40,444 nucleotides of DNA, taken from Streptomyces canus 299MFChir4.1. GTDB lineage: Bacteria > Actinomycetota > Actinomycetes > Streptomycetales > Streptomycetaceae. Each line of letters begins with the position of its first letter. Within the stretch, counting starts at the first letter, position 1. Location: the NCBI RefSeq assembly GCF_000383615.1, contig NZ_KB911633.1, positions 1-40,444 on the forward strand. The letters run 5' to 3'. A program made the translations under genes and the position numbers. Shown piece by piece: positions 1-7,560 of the stretch. The notes beneath the pieces are model-generated. The model saw nothing but the letters and a program-made list of their open reading frames with translations. It searched no databases and was not told the DNA's origin.

Positions 1-544
1 GGGGCGGGCGTTTTGCGCAGTTCCCCGCGCCCCTGGTGCCTGCGGCGCAGCTGCGGGTCCGGTGGGGGCTTGTGTAGCGCGTGGGGTGTGGTGGGGGGTA
101 TCCGTCCTCGGTCCGGCGGCTCGGTCCCTTGAGTAGGGCTCTGTAACGGACGCCGGCCGCTGCGGGCGGACACCCCCCACCCCGTCCCCTGCCCGCCGTA
201 CGCGGCTACCGGCCCCGTCGGGGCGCGCGGTCGCGGCGGAGGAGGTGACCAACGACCCGTCGCGGCGCAGGGGGTGACCAACGGCCCGTCGTGGCGCGCG
301 GGAGGTGGCGTACGGTCCCGTCCTGGCCGACGTGACTGCACCCACCCAGGGGCGCGGGGAACTGCGCGACCAGGCACAACGCACCCGCAGCCGCACCACA
401 ACCGAACCCGGCACCCCATTGGCGCCCGGCTCAAGCCCAGCGCAGCTGTCCGCGGGGAACTGCGCGACCAGGCACAACGCACCCGCAGCCGCACCACAAC
501 CGGACCCGGCACCCCCATAAGCGCCCCGCCCAAGCCCAGCGCAG
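1..544. other. Intergenic region without a convincing gene, rich in short repeats
   Basis: No reading frame here has a credible protein; those present encode Arg/Pro/Thr-rich low-complexity sequence. The DNA is repetitive. Two direct copies of a roughly 98-bp unit lie at about 353-447 and 451-546. An imperfect 29-31-bp unit occurs three times between 244 and 325. The motif GCGCGGGGAACTGCGC, which heads each long repeat, also appears inverted at about 15-34. Motifs of this kind are common between Streptomyces genes. The second long repeat touches the stop codon of the following minus-strand gene. Confidence 0.6.
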
Positions 545-546
545 CT
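353..546. repeat. Two tandem copies of a ~98-bp repeat
   Basis: Copy 1 is about 353-447 and copy 2 about 451-546. Both start with CGCGGGGAACTGCGCGACC, continue with the same AC/CG-rich stretch and end with CAAGCCCAGCGCAGCT, with a few substitutions and a small indel. They lie just beyond the 3' end of the LytR_C gene and could fold on its transcript. Confidence 0.8.
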
Positions 547-1189
547 ACCCGCAGCGCTTCTTCGAGCCTGTGGTCGTAGGCGCGGGTGCGTTCAGCGTGG
601 TCAGGGCCTTGTCGGCTGCTGTCTTGGGGGTCAGGCTCTTGAAGGCGGTGCCGATGATCAGGTCGAGCTCGGTGCCCTTGCGGGTGTCCGTGCGGGTCTC
701 CGCGGAGGTGAGCTGCGTGCTCAGGACCGGGAGGGAGGTCTTGAGGGCGGACGAGGGGCCCAGCAGTATCGCCGTGCCCTTGACCTTCTTGTCGTAGGTC
801 GCCGTCGCGTTGCCCACGTCGCCGATCTTGAAGCCGCGCTTCTTCAGCTCGTCCGCCGTCTTCTTGGCGAGTCCGCCGCGCGCCGTGGCGTTGAGGACGT
901 TGACGGTGATCTGGCCCGGCTTGGGGAGAGGTGCCGCGGAGACGGAGGGGGACGCGCCGGCCTTCGTCGGGCAGTTCGTCTTGGAGCCGGCCGCGGAGGC
1001 CTGGTCACCACCGCCCGTGAACACGTCGATGAGCTGGAGCGTGCCCCAGCCGACGAGGCTCAGCGCGGCGACGGAGGCCACCACGCCGACCGCGAGCCTG
1101 CCGCGCCGCCGGGGCCGACGCATCCGGGGGTACTTGTCGCCCGTGATCCGGTACTTACCGCCCATGCCGGGGGGCGTCAGCATGCTCAT
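545..1189 (-). CDS. LytR_C-domain membrane protein
   Basis: A 214-aa protein with a basic cytoplasmic N-terminus (RRPRRRGR near residues 24-31), one transmembrane helix at about 32-53 and an extracytoplasmic remainder. The segment from about residue 92 (QITVNVLNATARGGLAKK) to about 187 matches the LytR C-terminal domain, found alone or after LytR-CpsA-Psr catalytic domains in actinobacterial envelope proteins. No LCP catalytic domain is present, so it is probably an accessory wall-associated protein rather than a wall-polymer ligase. The ATG follows TACGCT by six bases with no Shine-Dalgarno sequence, suggesting a leaderless transcript. It lies 99 bp downstream of the small minus-strand gene at 1289-1585, possibly co-transcribed with it. 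The family call is good; the exact role is unknown. Confidence 0.8.
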   Translation of the reverse strand: MSMLTPPGMGGKYRITGDKYPRMRRPRRRGRLAVGVVASVAALSLVGWGTLQLIDVFTGGGDQASAAGSKTNCPTKAGASPSVSAAPLPKPGQITVNVLNATARGGLAKKTADELKKRGFKIGDVGNATATYDKKVKGTAILLGPSSALKTSLPVLSTQLTSAETRTDTRKGTELDLIIGTAFKSLTPKTAADKALTTLNAPAPTTTGSKKRCG

Positions 1190-1195
1190 GGGCGC

Positions 1196-1201
1196 AGCGT
1201 A
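1196..1201 (-). promoter_or_regulatory. Putative -10 element (TACGCT) for the LytR_C gene
   Basis: TACGCT on the minus strand is followed by GCGCCC and then the ATG at 1189. That spacing would place the transcript start at or next to the start codon. There is no recognisable ribosome binding site. Confidence 0.45.
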
Positions 1202-1288
1202 GTGCGCCCGGGCGGCAATGCCTACTAGATGATCATTGGCCGCCGCGCAGGAGAACCCGAAAGGGTCAAACCTTTACAGCGCGGTCAC

Positions 1289-1585
1289 TCAGTCCAGCTC
1301 GAGCACGCGCGCGTGCAGCACCTGTCGCTGCTGGAGCGCCGCCCGCACCGCGCGGTGGAGGCCGTCCTCCAGGTACAGGTCGCCCTGCCATTTCACGACG
1401 TGCGCGAACAGGTCGCCGTAGAACGTCGAGTCCTCGGCGAGCAGGGTCTCCAGGTCGAGTTGGCCCTTGGTCGTCACCAGCTGATCGAGGCGGACCGGGC
1501 GCGGTGCGACGTCCGCCCACTGCCGGGTGCTTTCCCGGCCGTGGTCGGGGTACGGCCGGCCGTTTCCGATGCGCTTGAAGATCAC
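1289..1585 (-). CDS. Small conserved protein, ParB-like fold (often annotated as VapB antitoxin)
   Basis: A 98-aa soluble protein beginning MIFKRIGNGRPYPDHG. Such proteins next to LytR_C genes in Streptomyces are, as far as I recall, usually labelled VapB-family antitoxin. The sequence has no ribbon-helix-helix pattern. Instead its second half (VKWQGDLYLEDGLHRAVRAAL, about residues 62-82) resembles the ParB/Srx N-terminal fold, in which a short strand leads into a G-H-R helix. No PIN-domain toxin gene is beside it. The GTG start follows TAGGCT by six bases, so the transcript may be leaderless. It is divergent from the HerA-like ATPase at 1690. The gene is certainly real; its function is not known. 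Confidence 0.7.
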   Translation of the reverse strand: MIFKRIGNGRPYPDHGRESTRQWADVAPRPVRLDQLVTTKGQLDLETLLAEDSTFYGDLFAHVVKWQGDLYLEDGLHRAVRAALQQRQVLHARVLELD

Positions 1586-1591
1586 ACGGAA

Positions 1592-1597
1592 AGCCTA
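1592..1597 (-). promoter_or_regulatory. Putative -10 element (TAGGCT) for the 98-aa protein gene
   Basis: TAGGCT on the minus strand is followed by TTCCGT and then the GTG start at 1585. No Shine-Dalgarno sequence is visible, which suggests leaderless initiation. Confidence 0.45.
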
Positions 1598-1689
1598 CCG
1601 GTCAAGACCTTCCGGGCGCAGCCATGGCGACCGAGTGCGACGCTTGAAAAAAGCCGCGAAAAGGGGCTAAACGGGAGCAGGGGTTTGGT

Positions 1690-3309
1690 ATGAACGAGCG
1701 AAAGACCCCGCCGAAGGGCGTGACAGGGGCCGCCGCGGCAACCGCCGACCGGTCCATGCCGGAGGCACAGTCCGGCTCCGCCGCGCTGCCCCAGGAGGCC
1801 CTGGAGATCGCCGCCGGCTACGCCTTCGGTGGGCCCGCGCTCGATCTCGGCGCGCTGCTGTGGGACGGCGTCTGCCTCCCGGACGCGCAGGTCAGGATCC
1901 CCCTGCCGATGCTCAACCGGCACGGGCTCGTCGCCGGCGCCACCGGCACCGGCAAGACCAAGACGCTCCAGCTCATCGCCGAGCAGTTGTCGGCGCAGGG
2001 GGTCCCCGTCTTTCTCGCCGACATCAAGGGCGATGTGTCGGGAATCTCCGCGCCGGGTGCGCGGAACGAGAAGCTGCAGGCCAGGGCCGCGGAGGTGCAT
2101 CAGCAGTGGGAGGCCACGGGCTTTCCCGCGGAGTTCTACGCCCTCGGCGGCATCGGGCACGGCATCCCCGTCCGGGCCACCGTCACCAGCTTCGGGCCGC
2201 TCCTCCTGTCCAAGGTGCTCCAGCTCAACCGGACCCAGGAGCAGTCCCTCGGCCTGATCTTCCACTACGCCGACCAGAAGGGCCTGGAACTGGTCGACCT
2301 CAAGGACCTGCGGGCCGTCGTCGCCTTTCTCACCTCCGACGAGGGCAAAGGCGAACTGAAGAACATCGGCGGGCTGAGCACGGCCACGGCGGGAGTCATC
2401 CTGCGCTCCCTCACCGCTTTCGAGGCGGAGGGCATGGCCGACTTCTTCGGCGAGCCGGAGTTCGACACCGCCGAACTGCTGCGGACCGCGGACGACGGGC
2501 GCGGACTGGTGTCCGTCCTGGAACTGGCCGCCGTACAGGACCGGCCGCGGCTGTTCTCGACCTTCCTGATGTGGCTGCTCGCCGATCTCTTCCACGATCT
2601 GCCGGAGGTCGGGGACGTCGACCGGCCGAAGCTCGTCTTCTTCTTCGACGAGGCGCATCTGCTCTTCAACGGGGCCTCGAAGGCGTTCCTCGACTCCCTC
2701 ACGCAGACCGTCCGGCTGATTCGCTCGAAAGGGGTCGGCGTCTTCTTCGTCACGCAGACCGCGAAGGACGTACCCGCCGACGTGCTCGCCCAGCTCGGCA
2801 ACCGGGTCCAGCACGCGCTGCGGGCCTTCACGCCGGACGACCAGAAGGCGCTGAAGGCGACCGTGAAGACCTTCCCCGACTCCGCGTACGACCTGGAGGA
2901 ACTGCTCACCGGCCTGGGGACGGGGGAGGCCGTGGTGACCGTGCTGAGCGAGAAGGGGGCTCCCACGCCCGTCGCCGCGACCCGCCTGCGTGCTCCCGAG
3001 TCGCTGATGGGGCCCGTCGACGCCGGTGCGCTGGACTCGGCGGTCCGGTCCTCCTCGCTGTACGGGCGTTACGCACAGGCTGTGGACAGGGAGTCGGCGT
3101 ACGAGAAGCTCGACTCCCGCGGTGACTCCCGTGGCGCGAAGGGCCCGGACGAGATGAAGACCCCGCCACGGTCGCATGAGGAGGAGCCCTCCGTTGTCGA
3201 ACAGGTCGTCGGCAGCGGCATGTTCAAGTCGCTCGCGCGGTCGCTGGGCACGCAGATCGGGCGGGAGATCACCCGCTCGGTCTTCGGTACGGCCCGGAGG
3301 AGGCGGTAG
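1690..3309 (+). CDS. HerA-like P-loop ATPase (DUF853 / YjgR type)
   Basis: A 539-aa cytosolic ATPase. The Walker A motif GATGTGKT is at residues 83-90, followed by FLADIKGDVSG. The Walker B motif with its catalytic pair, KLVFFFDEAHLLF, is near residues 313-325. FVTQTAKDVPADVLAQLGNRVQHALRAF further on is typical of the YjgR/DUF853 branch of the HerA/FtsK superfamily. Length fits the family (about 500 aa). The charged tail (about 460-539) is variable. HerA-type ATPases act as hexameric DNA translocases, but the role of the DUF853 branch is not established. The neighbouring genes give no NurA-like nuclease, so a HerA-NurA repair pair is not supported. The ATG at 1690 has only a weak GGGAGCAGGGG purine stretch upstream. 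Confidence 0.88.
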   Translation: MNERKTPPKGVTGAAAATADRSMPEAQSGSAALPQEALEIAAGYAFGGPALDLGALLWDGVCLPDAQVRIPLPMLNRHGLVAGATGTGKTKTLQLIAEQLSAQGVPVFLADIKGDVSGISAPGARNEKLQARAAEVHQQWEATGFPAEFYALGGIGHGIPVRATVTSFGPLLLSKVLQLNRTQEQSLGLIFHYADQKGLELVDLKDLRAVVAFLTSDEGKGELKNIGGLSTATAGVILRSLTAFEAEGMADFFGEPEFDTAELLRTADDGRGLVSVLELAAVQDRPRLFSTFLMWLLADLFHDLPEVGDVDRPKLVFFFDEAHLLFNGASKAFLDSLTQTVRLIRSKGVGVFFVTQTAKDVPADVLAQLGNRVQHALRAFTPDDQKALKATVKTFPDSAYDLEELLTGLGTGEAVVTVLSEKGAPTPVAATRLRAPESLMGPVDAGALDSAVRSSSLYGRYAQAVDRESAYEKLDSRGDSRGAKGPDEMKTPPRSHEEEPSVVEQVVGSGMFKSLARSLGTQIGREITRSVFGTARRRR

Positions 3310-3328
3310 CGCCGCCTCCTCCGGAGGA

Positions 3329-3448
3329 TCAGCCGCGCTTCTCCTCTCTCGGCGGGGGCTGCTTGTTCGTGCTCCGCGGTTTCGGCGCACTGCGTGCGGC
3401 CTCCGCGCGCAGCAGGGCGCGCAGGACCGCGTACGGGTCGACGGGCAT
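3329..3448 (-). CDS. 39-aa small protein, conserved-looking, unknown function
   Basis: A short reading frame of 39 codons on the minus strand: it starts MPVDPYAVLRALL, continues with an Ala/Arg/Glu helix (RAEAARSA) and ends with a basic Pro-rich tail (PPPREEKRG). The start is strongly supported by GAGGAA seven bases before the ATG. It lies 57 bp downstream of the small exported protein gene and may be the last gene of that minus-strand run. The helix-then-charged-tail layout is compatible with a small regulatory or scaffold protein, but no function can be assigned. It fills an otherwise empty gap between converging genes. Confidence 0.55.
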   Translation of the reverse strand: MPVDPYAVLRALLRAEAARSAPKPRSTNKQPPPREEKRG

Positions 3449-3505
3449 GACGGTGTTCCTCGCGTGAGTCGTGAGTGCTGAGCAGGCCTGGGGGAGCGGG
3501 CTCTG

Positions 3506-3826
3506 TCAGCAGCGCAGGACCACGGAGCGAAGGGCGGGCAGTGCGTGCGGCGGTCGCGGGGACGCCGGGAGGGGCCGACGGTCCGCCGGCACGCCGGGAA
3601 TCGTCTCCGGTCGCGGAGCAGGGCGCAGAGGTACGGCCATCCGGTGTACGGCCCGGGCCGGCGGCCGCAGGGCCGTGTCGAGGACGTCGTACTCGACGAG
3701 CTCCCCGGCCGGGACGGTTGGCATCGGGTGCGCCTGCGCATGTGCGCCGGAAACCAGCAACGCGAGCAGCAGCACGAGCACCCGCAGCCAGTCACGGCTG
3801 CACGGGGCACGTCGTACGGAACTCAC
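3506..3826 (-). CDS. Small exported or membrane-anchored protein of unknown function
   Basis: A 106-aa product if the GTG at 3826 is used, with GGGGGAG about eight bases upstream. An upstream ATG at 3877 would add 17 residues that look untranslated. The N-terminus has the layout of a signal peptide: basic SSVRRAPCSRDW, then the hydrophobic core LRVLVLLLALLVSG, then AHAQAHP, where signal peptidase I could cut. The rest (VPAGELVEYDVLDTALRPPARAVHRMAVPLRPAPRPE) is Pro/Arg-rich, without domain motifs. It follows the HhH-GPD gene after 115 bp on the same strand. Unknown function; I consider it real because of the signal peptide and the start site. Confidence 0.5.
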   Translation of the reverse strand: MSSVRRAPCSRDWLRVLVLLLALLVSGAHAQAHPMPTVPAGELVEYDVLDTALRPPARAVHRMAVPLRPAPRPETIPGVPADRRPLPASPRPPHALPALRSVVLRC

Positions 3827-3941
3827 ACACGTCGTCTCCCCCACCGGCACGCACGCGTCATCATTTCGGCCCGGCAATTCACCCGGCTGCAGCAGGCGTG
3901 GCGATGGCCGAGGGCGGTGTGGGGGCGGACCACCCGGCTGA

Positions 3942-4538
3942 CTAGGACTTTCCGGCCGCCTTGGCGGCCTTCGCCGCCGCCTTCATCTCCTGCTTGTGCG
4001 CGCGGACCTTGGTCAGCGACTCGGGGCCGGTGATGTCGGCGACGGACCGGAAGGACTTCGGCTCGCCGTAGGCGCCCGCGGCCTCCTGCCAGCCCTCCGG
4101 CCGGACGCCGAGCTGCTTGCCCAGCAGCGCCAGGAAGATCTGCGCCTTCTGCTTGCCGAAGCCCGGCAGTTCCTCCAGGCGGCGCAGGAGCTCGCGGCCG
4201 TCGTCCACGCCCTTCCAGACCAGCTCGGCCTCACCGTCGTAGTGCTCGACGAGGTACTGGCACAGCTGCTGGATCCGCTTGGCCATCGAGCCCGGATAGC
4301 GGTGCACGGCCGGCTTCTCGGAGAGCAGGGCGACGAAGGCCTCCGGGTCCTGCGCGGCGATGTCGTGCGCGTCGAGGTCGCTCGCGCCGAGACGGTCCGC
4401 GATGGTGCGGGGACCCCTGAACGCCCACTCCATCGGGACCTGCTGGTCCAGCAGCATCCCGACCAGCGCGGCGAGCGGTGAGCGGCCGAGGAGTTCGTCG
4501 GCCTCGGGGTCCTGGGCGAGGTGCAGGGTGACGTCCAT
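3942..4538 (-). CDS. HhH-GPD-type base-excision repair protein
   Basis: A 198-aa protein from the helix-hairpin-helix-GPD glycosylase superfamily. LVGMLLDQQVPMEWAF near residues 25-40 is the conserved N-terminal helix of the fold, and LEELPGFGKQKAQIFLALLGK (about 126-146) is the DNA-binding hairpin. After the hairpin, where active members carry a G-x-x-D, this protein reads QLGVRPEGW without an obvious catalytic Asp. It has one cysteine, so it cannot hold the C-terminal 4Fe-4S cluster of Nth/MutY, although relatives are sometimes named HesB. The C-terminus is a Lys/Ala-rich tail. It starts 33 bp after the siderophore-interacting protein and is probably co-transcribed, hence possibly iron-controlled. 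Family call good, enzymatic activity uncertain. Confidence 0.82.
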   Translation of the reverse strand: MDVTLHLAQDPEADELLGRSPLAALVGMLLDQQVPMEWAFRGPRTIADRLGASDLDAHDIAAQDPEAFVALLSEKPAVHRYPGSMAKRIQQLCQYLVEHYDGEAELVWKGVDDGRELLRRLEELPGFGKQKAQIFLALLGKQLGVRPEGWQEAAGAYGEPKSFRSVADITGPESLTKVRAHKQEMKAAAKAAKAAGKS

Positions 4539-4571
4539 GTCCCCGATGATGCCCCCGTCGGCAGCGGGCCT

Positions 4572-5318
4572 CTACCGGGAGCCGCGGGAGCCGACGGGCT
4601 GGTCCCGCCAGTAGCCGAGCGCCTGCACCCGCTCCTTCGGCACGCCCAGCTCCTTGCGGACGTACGACGACAGGGTCCTGGTCGTCGCCGTGTCGCAGGC
4701 GATCCAGACGTACGCGTCCGGGTGGCTCCGCAGCAGGGCGGGCAGGTCCACCTTCGCCTGGGCGACCAGGTGCGCCCCGGATTCGAGGCGGAGCACCCGG
4801 CGGACCTCGTGGCGGGACGGGTCGGTGCGGAAGGGGAGGCCCTCGTCGCCGCCCTCGAACCAGACGGTCGCGGGGGCGGAGTCCAGGGCGTCGAGGAGGG
4901 AGTTGAGGGCGGGCAGGGAGGCCGGGTCGCCGAAGGCGAACACATGGGTGGGCTCGGGGTCGGGGCGGTCGAAGCCGGTGCCGTGGACGGTGGCCTCGAC
5001 GGTGTCGCCGGGCTTCGCGGCGCGGGCCCAGTCGCTGGCGATTCCGTCGTGCAGCGCGAACTCCAGGGTGAAGGTGCCCGCCTCGGGGTCCGGGTCGACC
5101 AGGGTGTAGGCGCGCTGGTGCGGCTTGCCCGCGGCGGCGAACCACAGGCGCACCCACATCGTGGGATGGACGCCGGTGACCGCCAGCATCCCGCCGTCGG
5201 TGAGACGCACCCGCCGGTACGCGTCGGTGACGTTCTCGGCGCCGGTCACCGTGAACACGAAGTCCTTCGCGCGCAGCAGTCGCAGGACCGCTCCCTCCCA
5301 GCCGTGCCCCTGCCCCAT
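4572..5318 (-). CDS. Siderophore-interacting protein (ViuB/SIP-type FAD reductase)
   Basis: A 248-aa flavin-dependent ferric-siderophore reductase of the SIP family, acting in the cytosol to release iron from imported ferri-siderophores. The FAD-binding region contains RAYTLVD (about residues 69-75; many relatives have R-x-Y-T-x-R, so the last Arg is replaced) and HDGIASDWARAAKPGDTV (about 89-106). The C-terminal NAD(P)H part shows FGDPASLPAL, the counterpart of the GDETALPA motif, then YVWIACDTATTR and a terminal LGYWRDQ, the family's GYWR signature. Length is usual. The iron box at 5356-5374 lies 38 bp upstream of the ATG, indicating repression by a DmdR/IdeR protein when iron is plentiful. 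It heads a minus-strand run. Confidence 0.9.
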   Translation of the reverse strand: MGQGHGWEGAVLRLLRAKDFVFTVTGAENVTDAYRRVRLTDGGMLAVTGVHPTMWVRLWFAAAGKPHQRAYTLVDPDPEAGTFTLEFALHDGIASDWARAAKPGDTVEATVHGTGFDRPDPEPTHVFAFGDPASLPALNSLLDALDSAPATVWFEGGDEGLPFRTDPSRHEVRRVLRLESGAHLVAQAKVDLPALLRSHPDAYVWIACDTATTRTLSSYVRKELGVPKERVQALGYWRDQPVGSRGSR

Positions 5319-5355
5319 GGTCTTGTCACCCTTCGCGTAGGATCATCGAGATCAC

Positions 5356-5374
5356 TTAGGTAAGCCTAACTTAA
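5356..5374. promoter_or_regulatory. Iron box (DmdR/IdeR-type operator)
   Basis: TTAGGTAAGCCTAACTTAA is a 19-bp near-palindrome that closely fits the actinobacterial iron-box consensus (TTAGGTTAGGCTCACCTAA). It sits between two divergent genes, 38 bp from the siderophore-interacting protein start and 18 bp from the penicillin-acylase start, so one bound dimer pair could repress both directions. Confidence 0.85.
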
Positions 5375-5392
5375 GGGAAGACGGGTTCGAGG

Positions 5393-7552
5393 GTGCGTAT
5401 CGAGATCCACCGCGACGCCTGGGGGATCCCCCACCTCCGCGCGGGCAGCGCGCGGGAACTCGCCCGTGCCCAGGGCCGGGTCACCGCCCGCGACCGCGCC
5501 TGGCAGCTGGAGGTCGAACGGCACCGCGCCCAGGGAACCTCGGCCGCCTTCCTCGGTGCCGGGGCCGTGTCCTGGGACACCCTCGCGAGACGGGCCCGCC
5601 TGGACGACACGGCGAGACGCTGCTTCGGGGCGCTGGAGAGGCGGGACCCGGAGACGGCCGCGTGGGTGCGGGCGTACGTCGACGGCGTGAACGAGGAACT
5701 GCCGTCCACCTCGGCCCCCGAGTTCGCCCGCGTCGGGCTCGCTCCCGGGCGCTGGGAGCCCTGGACCCCGCTCGGCGTCTGGCTCGCCACCCACATCCTC
5801 TTCGCCGGCTTCCCCGCCAAGCTCTGGCGGGACGAGGCGATACGGCACCTGGGCCCGGACGCGGTCGGTCTCTTCGCCGCCGACGGCCCGGGCACCTCCG
5901 GCAGCAACGGCTGGCTGGTCGCCGGCGCCCGCACCACCACCGGCCACGCCGTCCTCGCGGGCGACCCGCACCGCTTCATCGAGGACCCCGGCGTCTACCA
6001 GCAGATCCACCTGGTCTGCCCCGAGTTCGACGTCATCGGTCTCGCCGTCCCCGGTGTTCCCGGCATCGCCCACTTCGGCCACACCGGCACGGTCGCCTGG
6101 TCCATCACCAACGCCATGGCCGACTACCAGGACCTCTACCGCGAGCGTCTGCGCCGCACGGGGGCCGGCGTGGAGGCCCTCGGCCCGGACGGCACCTGGC
6201 ACCGCGCCACCCGCCACACCGAGACCGTCGAGGTGGCGGGCGAGACCCCGGTCGAGATCGAGGTGATCGAGACGGAGCGGGGCCCGGTGATCGCGGGAGG
6301 CCCGGAGGGGCTGGAGGGAGGAGGAGTGCTGGAGGAGCCCCCGACCACGGATGCCTCCCGGCCCGCCCCCGCACGGGCGTCCACTCCCGGGCACACGGCC
6401 GCCACCCTCGTCGCCCTCTCCCTCCGCTACCCACCCCGGGTCACCGAGGACCTCGGCTTCAGCGCCCTGCTCCCGCTCCTCCGCGCCCGCCGCACCGCCG
6501 ACGTGGACCGTGCCTTCGATCTGTGGGCCGAGCCCGTGAACGTCGTCCAGGCCGCCGACGCCGAGGGCGGGCTGCTGCACCGGGTCGCCGGCCGGGTCCC
6601 CGTGCGCGCTCAGGCCAACCGGCTCCGGCCCGTCCCCGCCTGGGAGCCCGGCCACGACTGGCGGGGATGGCACGACACTCCCCGTGCCGGTCTCACCGAC
6701 GGCGTCGCCGTGATGGCCAACCAGCGTGGGCCCGCCACCCCGCTCGGTGTGGAGTTCGCCCCGCCCCACCGGGCGAACCGCATCGCCGCCCTGCTGAACG
6801 AGAAGGAGCGGTGGTCGGCCGCCGACATGCCGTTGATCCACATGGACACCCATCTCGCCTCGGCACAGCCCCTGTTGGATCACATCGAGGCCTTGGACGA
6901 CACTCGTCTGAGCCCCGAGGCCATGACCATCAGGGACACGATCCTTCACTGGGATCGCCGTATGACCGCGAGCAGCACGGAGGCCGCCCTGTACGCCGCC
7001 GTGCGCAGCGCGGTCGTACGACGGCTCGCCGCACACCCCGCGTTCGCCGCCCTGGCCGAGCCGCCCGCCTACCCGGACGTCCTCCTCCCCTGGCTCGGCC
7101 TCGTCCCCCGGATCGCCTTCGCACTCGAACACCTCCTGCGCGCCGAGGAGTTGTACGGCATCGACCGAGCCGAGGCCGTGCGGGCCGCCCTGGAGGAGGT
7201 GGCCGCCGAACCGCCGCGGGGCGCCTGGGGCGACACCCATCGCCTCGCCCCCTGGCGGGCGCTTCCCGAGAGCGGGCGGGACACCCCCGCCCTCGCCCCC
7301 GCCCTCTCCGGCGACCACGACTGCGTCCTGTGCACCTCCGCCGTGCCCGGACTCACCGACCTCGCCGCGCGCGGCCCGGCCGCCCGTTACGTCTGGGACC
7401 TGGCCCGCCGCGAGGACAGCCTCTGGGTGGTCCCGCTGGGCGCCTCCGGCACGCCCGGCTCACCCCATCACCGCGACCAACTCCCCCTGTGGCTCAGGGG
7501 AGATCTCGTCCCGGTCGTCACCGACCTGCTGTACCTGACGAAGGAAGACTGA
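5393..7552 (+). CDS. Penicillin acylase family Ntn-hydrolase
   Basis: A 719-aa member of the penicillin/acyl-homoserine-lactone acylase family. These are made as one chain and cut autocatalytically so that a Ser becomes the N-terminal nucleophile. Here TSGSNGWLVAG places that Ser at residue 171, with the conserved SNGW. IAHFGHTGTVAWSITNAMADYQDLY (about 221-245) supplies the family's oxyanion Asn in TNAMAD. The early MRIEIHRDAWGIPHLRA is the usual N-terminal motif. There is no signal peptide, so it should be cytosolic, unlike many secreted members. The GTG start is just 18 bp past the iron box. The gene is followed closely by an IucB-like acyltransferase. Substrate unknown; PvdQ, a family member, deacylates a siderophore precursor. 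Confidence 0.88.
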   Translation: MRIEIHRDAWGIPHLRAGSARELARAQGRVTARDRAWQLEVERHRAQGTSAAFLGAGAVSWDTLARRARLDDTARRCFGALERRDPETAAWVRAYVDGVNEELPSTSAPEFARVGLAPGRWEPWTPLGVWLATHILFAGFPAKLWRDEAIRHLGPDAVGLFAADGPGTSGSNGWLVAGARTTTGHAVLAGDPHRFIEDPGVYQQIHLVCPEFDVIGLAVPGVPGIAHFGHTGTVAWSITNAMADYQDLYRERLRRTGAGVEALGPDGTWHRATRHTETVEVAGETPVEIEVIETERGPVIAGGPEGLEGGGVLEEPPTTDASRPAPARASTPGHTAATLVALSLRYPPRVTEDLGFSALLPLLRARRTADVDRAFDLWAEPVNVVQAADAEGGLLHRVAGRVPVRAQANRLRPVPAWEPGHDWRGWHDTPRAGLTDGVAVMANQRGPATPLGVEFAPPHRANRIAALLNEKERWSAADMPLIHMDTHLASAQPLLDHIEALDDTRLSPEAMTIRDTILHWDRRMTASSTEAALYAAVRSAVVRRLAAHPAFAALAEPPAYPDVLLPWLGLVPRIAFALEHLLRAEELYGIDRAEAVRAALEEVAAEPPRGAWGDTHRLAPWRALPESGRDTPALAPALSGDHDCVLCTSAVPGLTDLAARGPAARYVWDLARREDSLWVVPLGASGTPGSPHHRDQLPLWLRGDLVPVVTDLLYLTKED

Positions 7553-7560
7553 GGAGACCG

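Noticed and set aside
274..579. 101-codon open frame in the left intergenic region
   Set aside because: Its sequence simply reads through the tandem repeats and overlaps the end of the LytR_C gene.
1690..3309. HerA-NurA repair or defence pair
   Set aside because: No NurA-like nuclease or other partner lies nearby, and the protein belongs to the DUF853 branch.
1582..3810. 742-codon open frame antisense to the HerA-like ATPase
   Set aside because: Translates to Arg/Gly/Asp-rich sequence without domains and mirrors the ATPase codons; a typical high-GC antisense artefact.
5366..7318. 650-codon open frame antisense to the penicillin acylase gene
   Set aside because: Gly/Val/Asp-rich composition from third-position GC bias, no start signal, and the sense strand has all acylase motifs.
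5662..7560. Upstream extension of the IucB-like acyltransferase frame through the acylase gene
   Set aside because: The extension is Arg/Pro-rich overlap; the ATG at 7561 has a ribosome binding site and gives the correct family length.
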